DNA of 64,000 nucleotides from DAOVVL01 sp965603095. Lineage in GTDB: Bacteria; Pseudomonadota; Alphaproteobacteria; Rhodospirillales; Magnetovibrionaceae. Location of the stretch: contig CBFDBQ010000003.1 in the NCBI GenBank assembly GCA_965603095.1, forward strand, positions 8,194-72,193, written 5' to 3'. Below the pieces are notes generated by a model, which had not been told where the DNA came from, did not search any database, and worked only from the letters and a program-made list of their open reading frames with translations. Positions 18,240 to 28,171 of this stretch are shown here, one piece after another. How positions within the stretch are numbered: the stretch's first letter is position 1; each line of letters opens with the position of its first letter. The translations under genes were made by a program, and so were the position numbers.

Positions 18240-18488
18240 ATGGCAATCAATCCACATGTAATAAATCAAGAACTGCACAAGCAAAACTCGCGTGATTTGG
18301 GCCGCCTTGCCGCGCAAATTTTAATGTTTTTTGCCGCTATGTTTGTTTCGGTTTGGGCAAATGTTACCTATATGCCGCAGTGGCCATTGTTTATTATTGT
18401 TCTTATTGGCGGTGGATTTTATTTGGTGCCTAAAACAAGGCGCCTGATGCAAAGTTTCGAAGATAACCGGAGCGATAATAAAGAGTAA
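18240..18488 (+). CDS. Small two-helix membrane protein between pccB and pccA
   Basis: An 82-residue protein with two predicted membrane helices (LGRLAAQILMFFAAMFVSVW and PLFIIVLIGGGFYLVP) and charged ends. It lies 15 bp after pccB and 6 bp before pccA, so it is translated from the same transcript. I do not recognise the family. The position suggests a link to the carboxylase or to a transport step, but nothing in its sequence shows which. Confidence 0.7.
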   Translation: MAINPHVINQELHKQNSRDLGRLAAQILMFFAAMFVSVWANVTYMPQWPLFIIVLIGGGFYLVPKTRRLMQSFEDNRSDNKE

Positions 18489-18494
18489 ATTTTA

Positions 18495-20519
18495 ATGACA
18501 AGAAAAATAAAACCATTCAAAAAAATACTTATCGCCAATCGCGGTGAAATTGCCTGTCGGATAATAAAATCAGCCAAACAAATGGGCATTAAAACGGTCG
18601 CCATTTATTCTGATGCCGACGCCGATGCCTTGCATGTTTTACAGGCCGACGAGGCAGTATGCGTTGGCCCGGCGGCCAGTTTGGAAAGCTACCTCAACGT
18701 AAAATCTATTATTGGGGCCATTAAACAAACGGGGGCCGAGGCGGTTCACCCGGGTTATGGATTTTTATCTGAAAACGCCGCCTTTGGTCGGGCGTTAAAA
18801 AAAGAAGGCGTTGTATTTATTGGCCCGGGCGAGTTGGCCATAAAATCTATGGGCGATAAAATCGAATCAAAAAAATTAGCCGAAAAACATTCCATCAACA
18901 CAATTCCCGGTCATACGGCGGCGCTCAAAGATGAAAAAGAGGCGCTAAAAATTGCCAAAAAAATCGGCTATCCGGTAATGCTCAAGGCATCTGCCGGTGG
19001 TGGCGGCAAGGGTATGCGGGTTTGCAAAAATGATACGGATGTAAAAGAAGCATTTGTTTCAGCCGTGCGCGAGGCCAAATCCAGCTTTGGCGATGACCGT
19101 GTTTTTATGGAAAAATACATCGAAAACCCACGCCACATTGAAATACAGGTATTGGCCGATAGTTTCGGCAACACGGTACATTTGTTTGAGCGTGAATGCT
19201 CAATCCAGCGTCGTCATCAAAAAGTAATAGAAGAGGCCCCGAGCCCATTTTTAGATGAAAAAACCCGTGCCGCCATGGGTGCACAGGCGGTCAAGCTAGC
19301 GCGTGCGGTAAAGTATGTTTCCGCTGGTACGGTTGAATTCATTGTTGATAGCAAAATGAATTTTTATTTCCTCGAAATGAACACCCGCCTGCAGGTCGAA
19401 CATCCGGTTACCGAAAAAATTACCGGGCTAGATTTGGTCGAGCTAATGATACGCATTGCCGCGGGCGAGAAATTACCGTTTGCTCAAGAAGACCTTAAAA
19501 TTAATGGCTGGGCTATGGAGGCCCGCGTTTATGCCGAAGATCCATTTCGTGGCTTTTTGCCATCCATCGGCAGGGTCTCTAAATACATTGAACCGGGTGA
19601 AACAAAAAATGTGCGGGTCGATAGCGGCGTTTACGAAGGCGGTGAAATATCCATGCACTATGACCCAATGATTTCAAAATTAGTAACCTATGGCCCCAAT
19701 CGTAGTGCGGCCATAGAACATATGCGTCATGCTTTAGATAGCTATCTTATTCGTGGTGTTAGAAACAACATTTCGTTTCTTTCTGCCCTAATGGGTCATC
19801 CGCGTTTTGGCAAAGGAAAACTTACCACCAATTTTATTGTCGATGAATACCCCGATGGATTTAGCGCCGCTAATGTAGTGCACGACAATCCTGCCCATCT
19901 GGTTGCGGTGGCGGCGTGTTTGCATATGGCCCATCAAAACCGGGCGGTGCAAATATCTGGTCGGGTGCCGGGGCGCGAACGCACCGTTGTCGGTGACTGG
20001 GTGGTGCACATTAATGGAGCCAAGGTTCCGGTTGTGGCAAATCCAATTGATGGCGGGTGGAACGTAGAAATAACCCAAAAGTCAAAAGACATTCCCAAAG
20101 GAAATTTTGATGTAATAACTAAATGGAATTTAGGCGAAACTATTTTTGTCGCCGAAATATCTGGTACTAGTGCAATATTGCAAATAGACCGACTGAGCGT
20201 TGGTTATCGCATTAGTCATTCAGGAACCGAGCTTGAGGCATTGGTGCTTTCGCCACTGGCTAGTGGATTCTTTGACATGATGCCGGAAAAAAGAATTGCC
20301 GACACCTCAAACCTGCTTATGTCGCCCATGCCGGGATTGTTGCTGTCTGTGGCTGTGAGCGCGGGACAGGAAGTAAAGGCAGGCGAAGAACTGGCCATAA
20401 TCGAGGCCATGAAAATGGAAAACGTGCTTCGGGCCGAACGAGACGGTATTATAAAGGAACTAAAGGCAAGCCCCGGCGATAGCCTTGCGGTTGACCAGAT
20501 TATTATGGAATTTGAATGA
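18495..20519 (+). CDS. pccA: Propionyl-CoA carboxylase alpha subunit
   Basis: Biotin carboxylase plus biotin-carrier subunit of 674 residues. It has the N-terminal carboxylase domain ([19 protein letters not shown]), ATP-grasp glycine-rich loop [13 protein letters not shown], catalytic region [16 protein letters not shown], a linker (BT) domain that holds the beta subunit, and a C-terminal biotinyl domain with the modified Lys in EAMKMEN. The two-domain architecture and the pccB neighbour separate it from acetyl-CoA carboxylase AccC at 51471. Confidence 0.96.
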   Translation: MTRKIKPFKKILIANRGEIACRIIKSAKQMGIKTVAIYSDADADALHVLQADEAVCVGPAASLESYLNVKSIIGAIKQTGAEAVHPGYGFLSENAAFGRALKKEGVVFIGPGELAIKSMGDKIESKKLAEKHSINTIPGHTAALKDEKEALKIAKKIGYPVMLKASAGGGGKGMRVCKNDTDVKEAFVSAVREAKSSFGDDRVFMEKYIENPRHIEIQVLADSFGNTVHLFERECSIQRRHQKVIEEAPSPFLDEKTRAAMGAQAVKLARAVKYVSAGTVEFIVDSKMNFYFLEMNTRLQVEHPVTEKITGLDLVELMIRIAAGEKLPFAQEDLKINGWAMEARVYAEDPFRGFLPSIGRVSKYIEPGETKNVRVDSGVYEGGEISMHYDPMISKLVTYGPNRSAAIEHMRHALDSYLIRGVRNNISFLSALMGHPRFGKGKLTTNFIVDEYPDGFSAANVVHDNPAHLVAVAACLHMAHQNRAVQISGRVPGRERTVVGDWVVHINGAKVPVVANPIDGGWNVEITQKSKDIPKGNFDVITKWNLGETIFVAEISGTSAILQIDRLSVGYRISHSGTELEALVLSPLASGFFDMMPEKRIADTSNLLMSPMPGLLLSVAVSAGQEVKAGEELAIIEAMKMENVLRAERDGIIKELKASPGDSLAVDQIIMEFE

Positions 20520-20534
20520 AGGGATATACCATTC

Positions 20535-20975
20535 ATGCCTGCCGGCAAAACAGATAAAGAAAATAATAAAACGGACAACGTAATTCCTTTTCGTTCTGCC
20601 AAAAATAAAAATACCAAGCAAAAGAAAAAACGAAACTCTATCCGTCACAGTCCCCACAACCCCACAACCCCACAATTTCCCCATCATGACCGCGTTGTTC
20701 GCCTTGGCCTGCGTGGTCTTGTGCGTGATGATGCATTTATTCGTTGGCTGGTGGAAGAGGCGGTTAGCCTGCAACTAGATGGCTGGGCAAAAAATCGCAA
20801 AGATGGTGATATGGATGTTTTGCTGGCTGGTGAAATTGGCGACGTTCGCCAAATGTTGGATCTTTTGCGCGACGGCCCGCGCCCGGTTGATATGTTGTTA
20901 GTAGAAGAAAAAATATTACATGGCGACGAACCGCTATGGAGTGGGTTTCACCATCTTTCGCCAAGCGAAGTTTAA
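20535..20975 (+). CDS. Acylphosphatase-like protein lacking the catalytic arginine
   Basis: The last 90 or so of its 146 residues follow the acylphosphatase fold: VVRLGLRGLVRDDAFIRWLV, LDGWAKNRKDGDMDVLLAG and MLDLLRDGPRPVDMLLVEE. The substrate Asn is kept (Asn87 in WAKNRKDG), but the family GVGFR loop is DDAFI here, so the catalytic Arg is replaced by Ile69. It is therefore probably not an active acylphosphatase. Residues 1-52 form a Lys/Asn/His-rich disordered extension. It follows pccA by 15 bp and ends one base before the convergent lipB stop. Confidence 0.6.
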   Translation: MPAGKTDKENNKTDNVIPFRSAKNKNTKQKKKRNSIRHSPHNPTTPQFPHHDRVVRLGLRGLVRDDAFIRWLVEEAVSLQLDGWAKNRKDGDMDVLLAGEIGDVRQMLDLLRDGPRPVDMLLVEEKILHGDEPLWSGFHHLSPSEV

Positions 20976-20976
20976 T

Positions 20977-21687
20977 TTATATATTGGCGTTAATTGTTTC
21001 GCGCTCAAATACTTCCATAAAAACTTTTCGCAAAACATCATCAACATCAGCCATGGATACTTTTTTACCCAGTGCGTGTAATGATGTAACCCCATGTTCG
21101 GCAACACCACATGGAACAATACCGGAAAAATGAGATAAATCTGGATTTACATTAAAAGAAAACCCATGAAAGCTGACCCAACGTCTTACCCTAACACCGA
21201 TTGCACCTATTTTATCTTCCAGCCCGCTACCATCATTTCTGGCCACCCAAATGCCAACCCGGCCTTGGCGACGTTCGGCGCTTACATCAAAATGGGCGGC
21301 GGTTTTTATCATTAATTCTTCAAGGTCGTGCACAAAGCGACGCACATCGGAGCCGCGATTTTTTAAATCCATCATAACGTAACCAACCCGTTGGCCGGGG
21401 CCATGATATGTGTGCTGGCCACCACGACCCGCCTTAAATACCGGAAATTTTTCCCCATCTAACAGGTCATCATCATTGGCGCTGGTGCCGGCGGTATAAA
21501 GGGGCGGATGCTCAACCAGCCACAGCGCATCGTTTAATGCACGTTCGCGTATGCCAACAGCCCGGGCTTCCATGGTCGCCAGCGCATGGGGGTAGGGCAA
21601 AAGACCATGGTGAAGGCACCATTCAACTGGTTTGGGGGGCAGGTTGGCGACTGGCTGGTTGGTTGGTTGGATATTGTCTGAAACCAT
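20977..21687 (-). CDS. lipB: Octanoyltransferase LipB
   Basis: Transfers octanoyl from acyl carrier protein to the lipoyl domains of 2-oxoacid dehydrogenases, the first step of endogenous lipoate synthesis. The 236 residues contain the substrate-site run [20 protein letters not shown], the Lys region [19 protein letters not shown] and the catalytic Cys in GIVPCGV. The N-terminal 20 residues are a Gln/Pro/Asn-rich extension. It is convergent with the acylphosphatase-like gene. Confidence 0.95.
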   Translation of the reverse strand: MVSDNIQPTNQPVANLPPKPVEWCLHHGLLPYPHALATMEARAVGIRERALNDALWLVEHPPLYTAGTSANDDDLLDGEKFPVFKAGRGGQHTYHGPGQRVGYVMMDLKNRGSDVRRFVHDLEELMIKTAAHFDVSAERRQGRVGIWVARNDGSGLEDKIGAIGVRVRRWVSFHGFSFNVNPDLSHFSGIVPCGVAEHGVTSLHALGKKVSMADVDDVLRKVFMEVFERETINANI

Positions 21688-21847
21688 TAAATTGCTCTTG
21701 TTTTACCTTTTGGGGCTAAAAAACAGGCGTTAAATCATAAAATGCTAGCCCATGGACGTATGGAAGCTTGATTGCCATTAAACTATTTGGTATTCCCCCC
21801 ACAGGCAACGGTCAGCTTTAGGCCCCTGTTGTCTAGTTTACCTCTAT

Positions 21848-21934
21848 GCGGTCGTGGCGGAACTGGTAGACGCGCAGCGTTGAGGTCGCTGTGGGAGCAA
21901 TCCCGTGGAAGTTCGAGTCTTCTCGACCGCACCA
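21848..21934 (+). tRNA. tRNA-Leu (anticodon GAG)
   Basis: 87-nt class II tRNA with CCA encoded. The acceptor stem GCGGTCG pairs with CGACCGC; the anticodon stem CAGCG/CGCTG frames the loop TTGAGGT, giving anticodon GAG for CUC and CUU codons. The extra arm (GGGAGCAATCCC) and T-arm (GTTCGAGTC) are intact and the discriminator is A, as expected for leucine. Confidence 0.96.
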
Positions 21935-21939
21935 AGCTT

Positions 21940-21978
21940 AAGGGGCTCGCAGCATTTTATACGCCGCGGGCCCTTTTT
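21940..21978 (+). terminator. Terminator after tRNA-Leu
   Basis: AAGGG-CTCGC pairs with GCGGGCCCTT with one bulged G and one G-T pair around a 15-base loop, followed by TTTTT. It separates the tRNA from mgtE. Confidence 0.65.
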
Positions 21979-22023
21979 CATGTAATCTCTGCTGGCACAG
22001 TAAAAAAGTTCAGGTAATAGGCC

Positions 22024-23433
22024 ATGACAGACAAAGAATTGAAAACCCCAGAGCCGGAAGCAGACGAAGCCGAAGACCAAGCTGACTTCGAGGTTTTGCT
22101 GGTGGGCTATATAATTGAAGCCCTTGATTCCAAAAATATAAATGCCGTGCGTGAAATTATTGCGCCACTGCACTATTCCGATGCTGCTGATTTGCTGGAA
22201 CAGCTTAACGCCGATCAGCGCCGCCAATTGCTTGAGTACGCTCAAGATATTCTTGATCCAGAATTCCTAGCCGAGATTAATGAAACTGTTCGTGACGAAG
22301 TCATCGAACATATTGGTCTTGATAATGTTGCCGAAGCGTTGGCCGAGCTTGATACCGATGATGCGGTAAACATTATCGAAGAAATGCATGAGGACGAACA
22401 GCAACAAGTTCTCGAAGGAATTCCAGAAGCCGACCGCGCATTAATTAAACAATCACTTTCTTACCCAGAAGACAGCGCCGGGCGTTTGATGCAACGCGAA
22501 GTAATGACCGTGCCGCAATTTTGGACAGTTGGCGAAACAATCGACTTCATGCGTGAAAGCGCCGAACAAGAAGAATGGGCGGTACCGGGATTATTTTACG
22601 AAATAATTGTGGTCGATCCCAAATATTCCCCAGTTGGAAGGGTGCCGCTAAGTATACTCCTTAGCGCCAAGCGTCCAATCAACATAACCGACATCATGTC
22701 TGATGAAATTAAACTTGTTCCAGCGACAATGGATCAAGAAGACGTCGCCCATCTGTTTCGGCAGCGTGATTTGGTATCGGCATCGGTGGTTGACGAAGTT
22801 GGCCGTTTGGTCGGTATCATAACCATTGATGACGTTGTTGACGTTATTGATGAAGAAGCCGAAGAAGATATCATGCGTATGGGTGGTGTGCGTGAAGATG
22901 ATCTTTATTCCGCCGCCATTGATACCACTCGTTCGCGTTTTTCATGGCTGTTTGTAAATCTTATCACCGCCATAGCGGCATCATTGGTTATTGGAATGTT
23001 TCAGGCGTCCATCGAACAAATTGTCGCTTTGGCCGTATTGATGCCAATAGTTGCATCCATGGGGGGCAATGCGGGAACCCAAACCCTAACCGTTGTTGTT
23101 CGCGCCCTTGCGACCAAGGAAATCACAGCGGCAAACGCAATGCGTCAGGTCGGCAAGGAATCTATGGTCGGCGTCATAAATGGTGTTTTATTTGCCGCAT
23201 TAATGGGGTTGGTAGCATGGGTGTGGTTTGATATTCCCATGCTTGGTGCGGTTATTGCCATGGCGATGATTATAAACCTTGTGGTTGCTGGTCTTGCCGG
23301 GGCTTCGATTCCTCTGGTTTTGGAAAAAGTTGGTGTTGATCCAGCAATTGCATCCAGTGTTTTTCTTACAACCATTACCGATGTAATAGGATTTATGGTC
23401 TTTCTTGGCCTTGGCACGTGGTTGCTGATATAG
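22024..23433 (+). CDS. mgtE: MgtE-family magnesium transporter
   Basis: Mg2+ channel/transporter of 469 residues. The N-terminal superhelical domain (about 40-155, ADLLEQLNADQRRQLLEYAQ and DTDDAVNIIEEMHEDEQQQ) is followed by two CBS domains (PEDSAGRLMQREVMTVPQFW; LVPATMDQEDVAHLFRQRDL), then five membrane helices with the pore signature VLMPIVASMGGNAGTQTLTV. The cytosolic domain normally gates on Mg2+. No Mg2+ riboswitch is evident in the 45-bp gap after the tRNA-Leu terminator. Confidence 0.95.
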   Translation: MTDKELKTPEPEADEAEDQADFEVLLVGYIIEALDSKNINAVREIIAPLHYSDAADLLEQLNADQRRQLLEYAQDILDPEFLAEINETVRDEVIEHIGLDNVAEALAELDTDDAVNIIEEMHEDEQQQVLEGIPEADRALIKQSLSYPEDSAGRLMQREVMTVPQFWTVGETIDFMRESAEQEEWAVPGLFYEIIVVDPKYSPVGRVPLSILLSAKRPINITDIMSDEIKLVPATMDQEDVAHLFRQRDLVSASVVDEVGRLVGIITIDDVVDVIDEEAEEDIMRMGGVREDDLYSAAIDTTRSRFSWLFVNLITAIAASLVIGMFQASIEQIVALAVLMPIVASMGGNAGTQTLTVVVRALATKEITAANAMRQVGKESMVGVINGVLFAALMGLVAWVWFDIPMLGAVIAMAMIINLVVAGLAGASIPLVLEKVGVDPAIASSVFLTTITDVIGFMVFLGLGTWLLI

Positions 23434-23488
23434 TTAATCAATACATTCAATGGGCGGCCCCAACCATCTTTCTACAGGATGAAACCTT

Positions 23489-24055
23489 ATGGACGAAAGC
23501 AAGATATCATCATTAAGAGTAATGGTGGTTGATCCGTATTCTCAGTTACGCGAAATTATTCGCGATATACTTGTTCGCGGTATCGGCGTTGGTGAAGTAG
23601 TGGAAGCCAAAGATGGCGAAGAAGCTATTTCATATATGCGCGACTTTCCACCGGATGTTGTAATTGCCGATTCCTATATGGAACCAATTAATGCAATTGA
23701 AATGACCAAACGTATTCGTGCCGGGGATGATAATTTAGATCCACACATTGCAGTAATTGTTATTTCCGGACGCGCCGAAGTTGGTGAAATAATGGCCGCC
23801 CGCGATGCAGGCGCAAACGAATATCTGGCCAAGCCGGTTTCAGCCAAAATATTGGAATTAAGGCTTCATTCTATTTTTGAAAATCCCAGACCATTTGTTC
23901 GGGCCAATAATTTCTTTGGCCCTGATCGCAGACGCCATGATAGCGAAAACTTTCACGGGTCGGAAAGGCGTGTTGAAGAACCTAATCAAGCTGAAGATTC
24001 TGGCCATGTTGAAAATCCGGACCAAGTTAAAGATTCTGGCGTGGCAACGGATTAA
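23489..24055 (+). CDS. Stand-alone receiver-domain protein with FGPDRRR tail
   Basis: Single receiver domain (residues 8-130) with phospho-acceptor Asp in VVIADSYMEP and Lys in LAKPVS. Only one acid of the usual Mg2+-binding pair is present (VVDPYSQ instead of VDDN), so phosphorylation chemistry may differ. The tail has FFGPDRRRHDSENFHGSERR, a motif shared by many alphaproteobacterial receiver proteins, then a short imperfect repeat (NQAEDSGHVEN, DQVKDSG). No output domain, so it probably acts by protein contact. TAATG overlap with the DUF1489 gene. Confidence 0.85.
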   Translation: MDESKISSLRVMVVDPYSQLREIIRDILVRGIGVGEVVEAKDGEEAISYMRDFPPDVVIADSYMEPINAIEMTKRIRAGDDNLDPHIAVIVISGRAEVGEIMAARDAGANEYLAKPVSAKILELRLHSIFENPRPFVRANNFFGPDRRRHDSENFHGSERRVEEPNQAEDSGHVENPDQVKDSGVATD

Positions 24056-24519
24056 TGAAATTAAATTTAATAAAGCTTGCCGTTGGCGTTGAAGACGTTG
24101 CCCATTTAGCTCAGCTACAAAAAGAACGGGTCAAGCAAGCCAAGGCGCAAAAAAAGTGGGCCAGCAATAAATCAAGCCCCCGTCACGTTACCCGCCAACG
24201 CCCTAAACGCGAAGGCGAGCTGTTGGATGGTGGTTCAATATATTGGGTCATAAAGGGCACAATAAGAGCGCGTCAAAACATCATTGCCATGGACGAGGTT
24301 CCCCTTGATGCCTCTGATGCTAAGCCTGGCCGCATACCAAAGCCCAAATGCGCTTTGGTTCTGGACCCAGCAATCGTTCCTGTATCTCCGCGTAAACACC
24401 GTGCTTTTCAGGGTTGGAGATACCTAGAAGCCGCCAAGGCACCAAAGGATAGGAGCGCGGGCGCGGCTGAAATACCCGATGATTTGGCCGCCGATCTGGG
24501 CGAGTTGGGATTGCTTTGA
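24055..24519 (+). CDS. DUF1489 family protein
   Basis: Conserved alphaproteobacterial protein of 154 residues. Family blocks are MKLNLIKLAVGVEDVAHLAQ, GELLDGGSIYWVIKGTIRAR, ALVLDPAIVPVSPRKHRAFQ and GWRYLEAAKAPKD. Function unknown; some databases give lysophospholipase labels without support. Its start overlaps the receiver gene by one base, so the two are translationally coupled. Confidence 0.85.
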   Translation: MKLNLIKLAVGVEDVAHLAQLQKERVKQAKAQKKWASNKSSPRHVTRQRPKREGELLDGGSIYWVIKGTIRARQNIIAMDEVPLDASDAKPGRIPKPKCALVLDPAIVPVSPRKHRAFQGWRYLEAAKAPKDRSAGAAEIPDDLAADLGELGLL

Positions 24520-24626
24520 ATTCCTAGATATCCACACCATCTGCACCTTGCATACTCCAAATTTTCGGCCACAATGGGTGCCAAGCAATAATCGATTCCC
24601 ACGGAAAATCAGGATAGGACTAACCC

Positions 24627-25127
24627 ATGGCAGGAAGCGTTAATAAGGTAATTTTGGTAGGCAATCTGGGGCGTGACCCAGAGGTACGGTTTACCCAAGA
24701 CAATAAAAAAATTGTAACCCTCAGTTTGGCCACGTCTGATTCGTGGAAAGACAAAAACACTGGTGAACGCAAGGAAAAGACCGAATGGCACCGGGTTGTT
24801 ATTTTTAACGAAGGTCTTGCCAATATTTCAGAACAGTACCTAAGAAAAGGCTCCAAGATTTATATAGAAGGCGCGCTCCAGACCCGTAAATGGACCGACA
24901 AGGACGGGGTTGATAAGTATTCAACCGAAGTTGTCCTTCAGGGCTTTAACAGCGTTATGACCATGCTTGATGGCCGTAGCGGCGGCGGTTCTGATAGCGG
25001 TTCCGGCGGCGGTTTCCCCGATCAGTCATCTGGCGGCGCTAGTGGTGGTGCCGGTGCCGGTGCTGGTGGAGGCGGGGATGATTTCTCTGCTCCCGGTGGC
25101 GGATTGGATGATGAGATTCCGTTCTAG
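24627..25127 (+). CDS. ssb: Single-stranded DNA-binding protein
   Basis: OB-fold protein that coats single-stranded DNA during replication and repair. [20 protein letters not shown] and the aromatic contacts in [20 protein letters not shown] and [11 protein letters not shown] mark the domain (1-110). A Gly/Ser-rich linker follows, and the tail DDEIPF is the conserved partner-binding tip. Length 166 is normal. Its own terminator follows. Confidence 0.97.
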   Translation: MAGSVNKVILVGNLGRDPEVRFTQDNKKIVTLSLATSDSWKDKNTGERKEKTEWHRVVIFNEGLANISEQYLRKGSKIYIEGALQTRKWTDKDGVDKYSTEVVLQGFNSVMTMLDGRSGGGSDSGSGGGFPDQSSGGASGGAGAGAGGGGDDFSAPGGGLDDEIPF

Positions 25128-25152
25128 GCGATACTTATCAATACCATTTTTC

Positions 25153-25191
25153 AAAAAACCCCGAATTCAATTGTGGTTCGGGGTTTTTTTT
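25153..25191. terminator. Terminator after ssb
   Basis: AAAAAACCCCGAA pairs with TTCGGGGTTTTTT around an 11-base loop. The T-run continues to eight on the + strand, and the A-run on the other side would let it work in both directions. Confidence 0.9.
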
Positions 25192-25299
25192 GTTTAAAAA
25201 TGACCTCTAAATATCCACTGTCCACAGGCTATTTTTTGCTCCAAAAAACACTAGATAAGCTATTGATATAAAAAGCAAAATTAAGTCAAAAAAGGGCAC

Positions 25300-25343
25300 T
25301 ATAATGTTGTCTATTGGTCAGTCAAAATGCTACATTCTGACCA
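25300..25343 (+). promoter_or_regulatory. Candidate -10 element and inverted repeat upstream of gyrA
   Basis: TATAAT at 25300-25305 is a perfect -10, but no good -35 lies 16-18 bp upstream. Just after it, TGGTCAG (25315-25321) and CTGACCA (25337-25343) form a perfect 7-bp inverted repeat with a 15-bp spacer. Placed downstream of the start point, this could be a repressor site or a leader hairpin for gyrA. Confidence 0.4.
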
Positions 25344-25419
25344 TCAAATAACAAACAAATCCGGCCCTCATAGTCTTGGCCGGGTCTTAACATAACTCAT
25401 TGATAAAACAGGGTTTTTC

Positions 25420-28164
25420 TTGACAACCGAAGCTTCCCCGCCGCCACCGGCAAGCCCCGATGTTGAATCGGTGGCCATCGAAGACGAAATGAGGAACTCC
25501 TACCTCGATTATGCCATGAGCGTAATCGTGTCTAGGGCTCTTCCCGACGTGCGTGACGGCCTTAAGCCGGTTCATCGGCGCATCATTTATGCCATGAATG
25601 AAAACGGCTACGATGCTGGCAAGCCATACAAAAAATCCGCCCGCATCGTTGGTGATGTTATGGGTAAATATCACCCCCACGGTGATAGTGCCATTTATGA
25701 TGCCATGGTTCGCATGGCCCAGAGCTTCTCTCTGCGTCTGCCGCTAATTGATGGTCAGGGTAACTTTGGCTCCATGGACGGCGATAGGGCCGCCGCTATG
25801 CGCTACACCGAGGCCCGCATGGCCAAGGCAGCCCATGCCCTGATTGACGATATCGACAAAGATACGGTCGATTTTCAGCCTAATTATGACGACAGCTCAA
25901 GAGAACCAAAGGTTCTGCCATCGCGCATCCCCAATCTTTTGGTTAATGGCGCAGGTGGCATCGCGGTTGGTATGGCGACAAATATTCCGCCCCATAATTT
26001 GGGCGAGGTAATAGACGCTTGTTTTGCCCTGATGGATGACCCCGATATCGATATAAACGGTTTGATGGAGCACATGCTGGCACCAGATTTCCCTACCGGC
26101 GGTATCATCCTTGGCAAGCAAGGCGTGATTTCGGCATTTCATACCGGGCGTGGTTCGGTTGTTATGCGTGGGCGCACATCGTTTGAAACCGGCAACAAAG
26201 GCCGTGATGCAATTATTATTTCCGAAGTTCCCTATCAGGTAAACAAGGCCCGCATGGTCGAAACAATGGCCGAATGCGCTAGGGATAAAAAAATCGAAGG
26301 CATTGCCGATATTCGCGACGAGTCTGATCGCAACGGTGTACGCGTTGTGGTCGAAGTCAAAAAAGACGCCATGGTCGAAGTTGTGCTGAACCAATTGTTC
26401 AAGTTCACGCCACTGCAAACGTCGTTCGGGGTTAACATGCTGGCCCTTAACAGTGGCCGCCCACAGCAAATGAACCTGAAGGAAATACTTCGGGCATTTA
26501 TTGATTTCCGCGAAGAAGTAATTCGCAGGCGTACCATTTTTGAACTGAGCAAAGCCCGGGACAAAGCCCATCTATTGGTTGGCTTGGCCATAGCCGTTGC
26601 CAACATTGATGACATAATCGCCCTTATACGCAAAGCACCGGACCCAGCCACCGCACGGGAAAAATTAATGGCCAAATCGTGGCCGGCCGAAGACGTGCGT
26701 TCGCTTATCGAATTGATTGATGAACCGGGCCGTAGTGTGGTCAAAGGCGAATACCAACTTTCCGAAGCCCAAGCCCGCGCCATACTTGAACTTCGCCTCC
26801 ATCGCCTAACCGGGCTTGAACGCGATAAAATAGCAGGCGACCTAACCGAACTAGGCGAAGAAATAAAAGGGCACCTTGAAATACTTGGCTCGCGCGAAAA
26901 GCTATTTTCTATTTTGCGTGCCGAATTGAGCGAAATGAAAGAAAAATTCGCCACTCCACGGCGCACAACCATGGAAGAAAACGAATTCGAACACGACGTC
27001 GAAGACCTTATTCAGCGCGAAGACATGGTGGTTACGGTTTCTAACACCGGTTATATAAAACGGGTTCCGCTATCTAGTTATCGTTCCCAGCGTCGCGGTG
27101 GCAAAGGCCGTTCGGGAATGAGCACCCGTGACGAAGATTTCGTCAGCCAAGTTTTTGTGGTTAACACCCACACCCCGGTTCTTTTCTTTTCCAGCACCGG
27201 GATTGCTTACAAGATGAAGGTTTACAAGCTTCCATTGGGTAGCCCTACTGCGCGCGGTCAGGCAATGATAAACATTTTGCCGCTGGAGCAAGGTGAAACA
27301 ATAACCACATTAATGCCCATGCCCGAAGACGAGAAGGCATGGAAGGATATGTTTGTTATTTTTGCCACTGCCAGCGGAAATATCCGGCGCAACCGTTTAT
27401 CAGATTTTGAATCTATAAAAGCAAATGGCAAAATTGCCATGAAACTTAACGATGGCGATAGCTTGATTAGTGTTCTGGTAGCAACCGAAGACGACGATGT
27501 TTTGTTGGCCGCCAGTGGCGGTAAATCAATCCGTTTCCCTGTTACCGATGTTAGGGTGTTTTCTGGACGAACCTCAACCGGGGTGCGCGGCATTAAATTA
27601 AAAGAAAAAGACGAAGTTATTTCCATGTCCATCGTTCGTCACGTTGATTTCAAAACAGAAGAACGTGATACATATCTAAAACTGCAAAGTGCGCTGAGAC
27701 GTGTTGCCCGGGGCGAAGCCGATGATGAAATTGTAACAGATCCGGTTGCGGCGGGCCTCGGCCAAGAACGCTTTGACGAAATGGAGGCGATGGAAGAATT
27801 TATTCTTACCGTCACCGTTAACGGCTATGGCAAGCGAACTTCTGCCTATGAATACCGCATTGCTGGACGTGGCGGGCAGGGCATTACCAATATTGAAACA
27901 TCCAAACGCAACGGCAACGTTATTGCATCATTTCCGGTGACCAGCGCCGATCAACTGATAATGGTTACCGATGGCGGTCAGCTTATCCGTACCACGGTTG
28001 TCGATATTCGCATTGCCGGACGCACCACACAGGGCGTAACATTGTTTAAGACATCCAAGGGTGAAAGCGTTGTTTCTGTTAGCCGCCTAACCGAAGACGA
28101 TGAAGCCCAAGACGCGCCCTCACCCAATGACGCGGGTGCGGATACACCTGAAAAAGTCGAATAG
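25420..28164 (+). CDS. gyrA: DNA gyrase subunit A (TTG start)
   Basis: DNA-cleaving subunit of gyrase, 914 residues. The catalytic Tyr129 lies in [11 protein letters not shown]. The quinolone region reads [19 protein letters not shown], with Ser90 and Asp94 at the positions of E. coli Ser83 and Asp87, so it looks quinolone-sensitive. The C-terminal pinwheel has the GyrA box QRRGGKG ([15 protein letters not shown]) and several repeated blades. The start is TTG with AGGG just upstream; the next ATG ([11 protein letters not shown]) would remove conserved residues. Extra acidic tail at the end. Confidence 0.97.
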   Translation: MTTEASPPPPASPDVESVAIEDEMRNSYLDYAMSVIVSRALPDVRDGLKPVHRRIIYAMNENGYDAGKPYKKSARIVGDVMGKYHPHGDSAIYDAMVRMAQSFSLRLPLIDGQGNFGSMDGDRAAAMRYTEARMAKAAHALIDDIDKDTVDFQPNYDDSSREPKVLPSRIPNLLVNGAGGIAVGMATNIPPHNLGEVIDACFALMDDPDIDINGLMEHMLAPDFPTGGIILGKQGVISAFHTGRGSVVMRGRTSFETGNKGRDAIIISEVPYQVNKARMVETMAECARDKKIEGIADIRDESDRNGVRVVVEVKKDAMVEVVLNQLFKFTPLQTSFGVNMLALNSGRPQQMNLKEILRAFIDFREEVIRRRTIFELSKARDKAHLLVGLAIAVANIDDIIALIRKAPDPATAREKLMAKSWPAEDVRSLIELIDEPGRSVVKGEYQLSEAQARAILELRLHRLTGLERDKIAGDLTELGEEIKGHLEILGSREKLFSILRAELSEMKEKFATPRRTTMEENEFEHDVEDLIQREDMVVTVSNTGYIKRVPLSSYRSQRRGGKGRSGMSTRDEDFVSQVFVVNTHTPVLFFSSTGIAYKMKVYKLPLGSPTARGQAMINILPLEQGETITTLMPMPEDEKAWKDMFVIFATASGNIRRNRLSDFESIKANGKIAMKLNDGDSLISVLVATEDDDVLLAASGGKSIRFPVTDVRVFSGRTSTGVRGIKLKEKDEVISMSIVRHVDFKTEERDTYLKLQSALRRVARGEADDEIVTDPVAAGLGQERFDEMEAMEEFILTVTVNGYGKRTSAYEYRIAGRGGQGITNIETSKRNGNVIASFPVTSADQLIMVTDGGQLIRTTVVDIRIAGRTTQGVTLFKTSKGESVVSVSRLTEDDEAQDAPSPNDAGADTPEKVE

Positions 28165-28171
28165 GACTGTC

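Noticed and set aside
21848..21934. tRNA-Leu as an integration site
   Set aside because: No integrase, direct repeat of the tRNA 3' end or foreign-looking DNA is found nearby.
26235..26972. Long antisense open frame within gyrA
   Set aside because: It is a shadow of conserved gyrase sequence; the Ser/Arg-rich translation is typical of such shadows.
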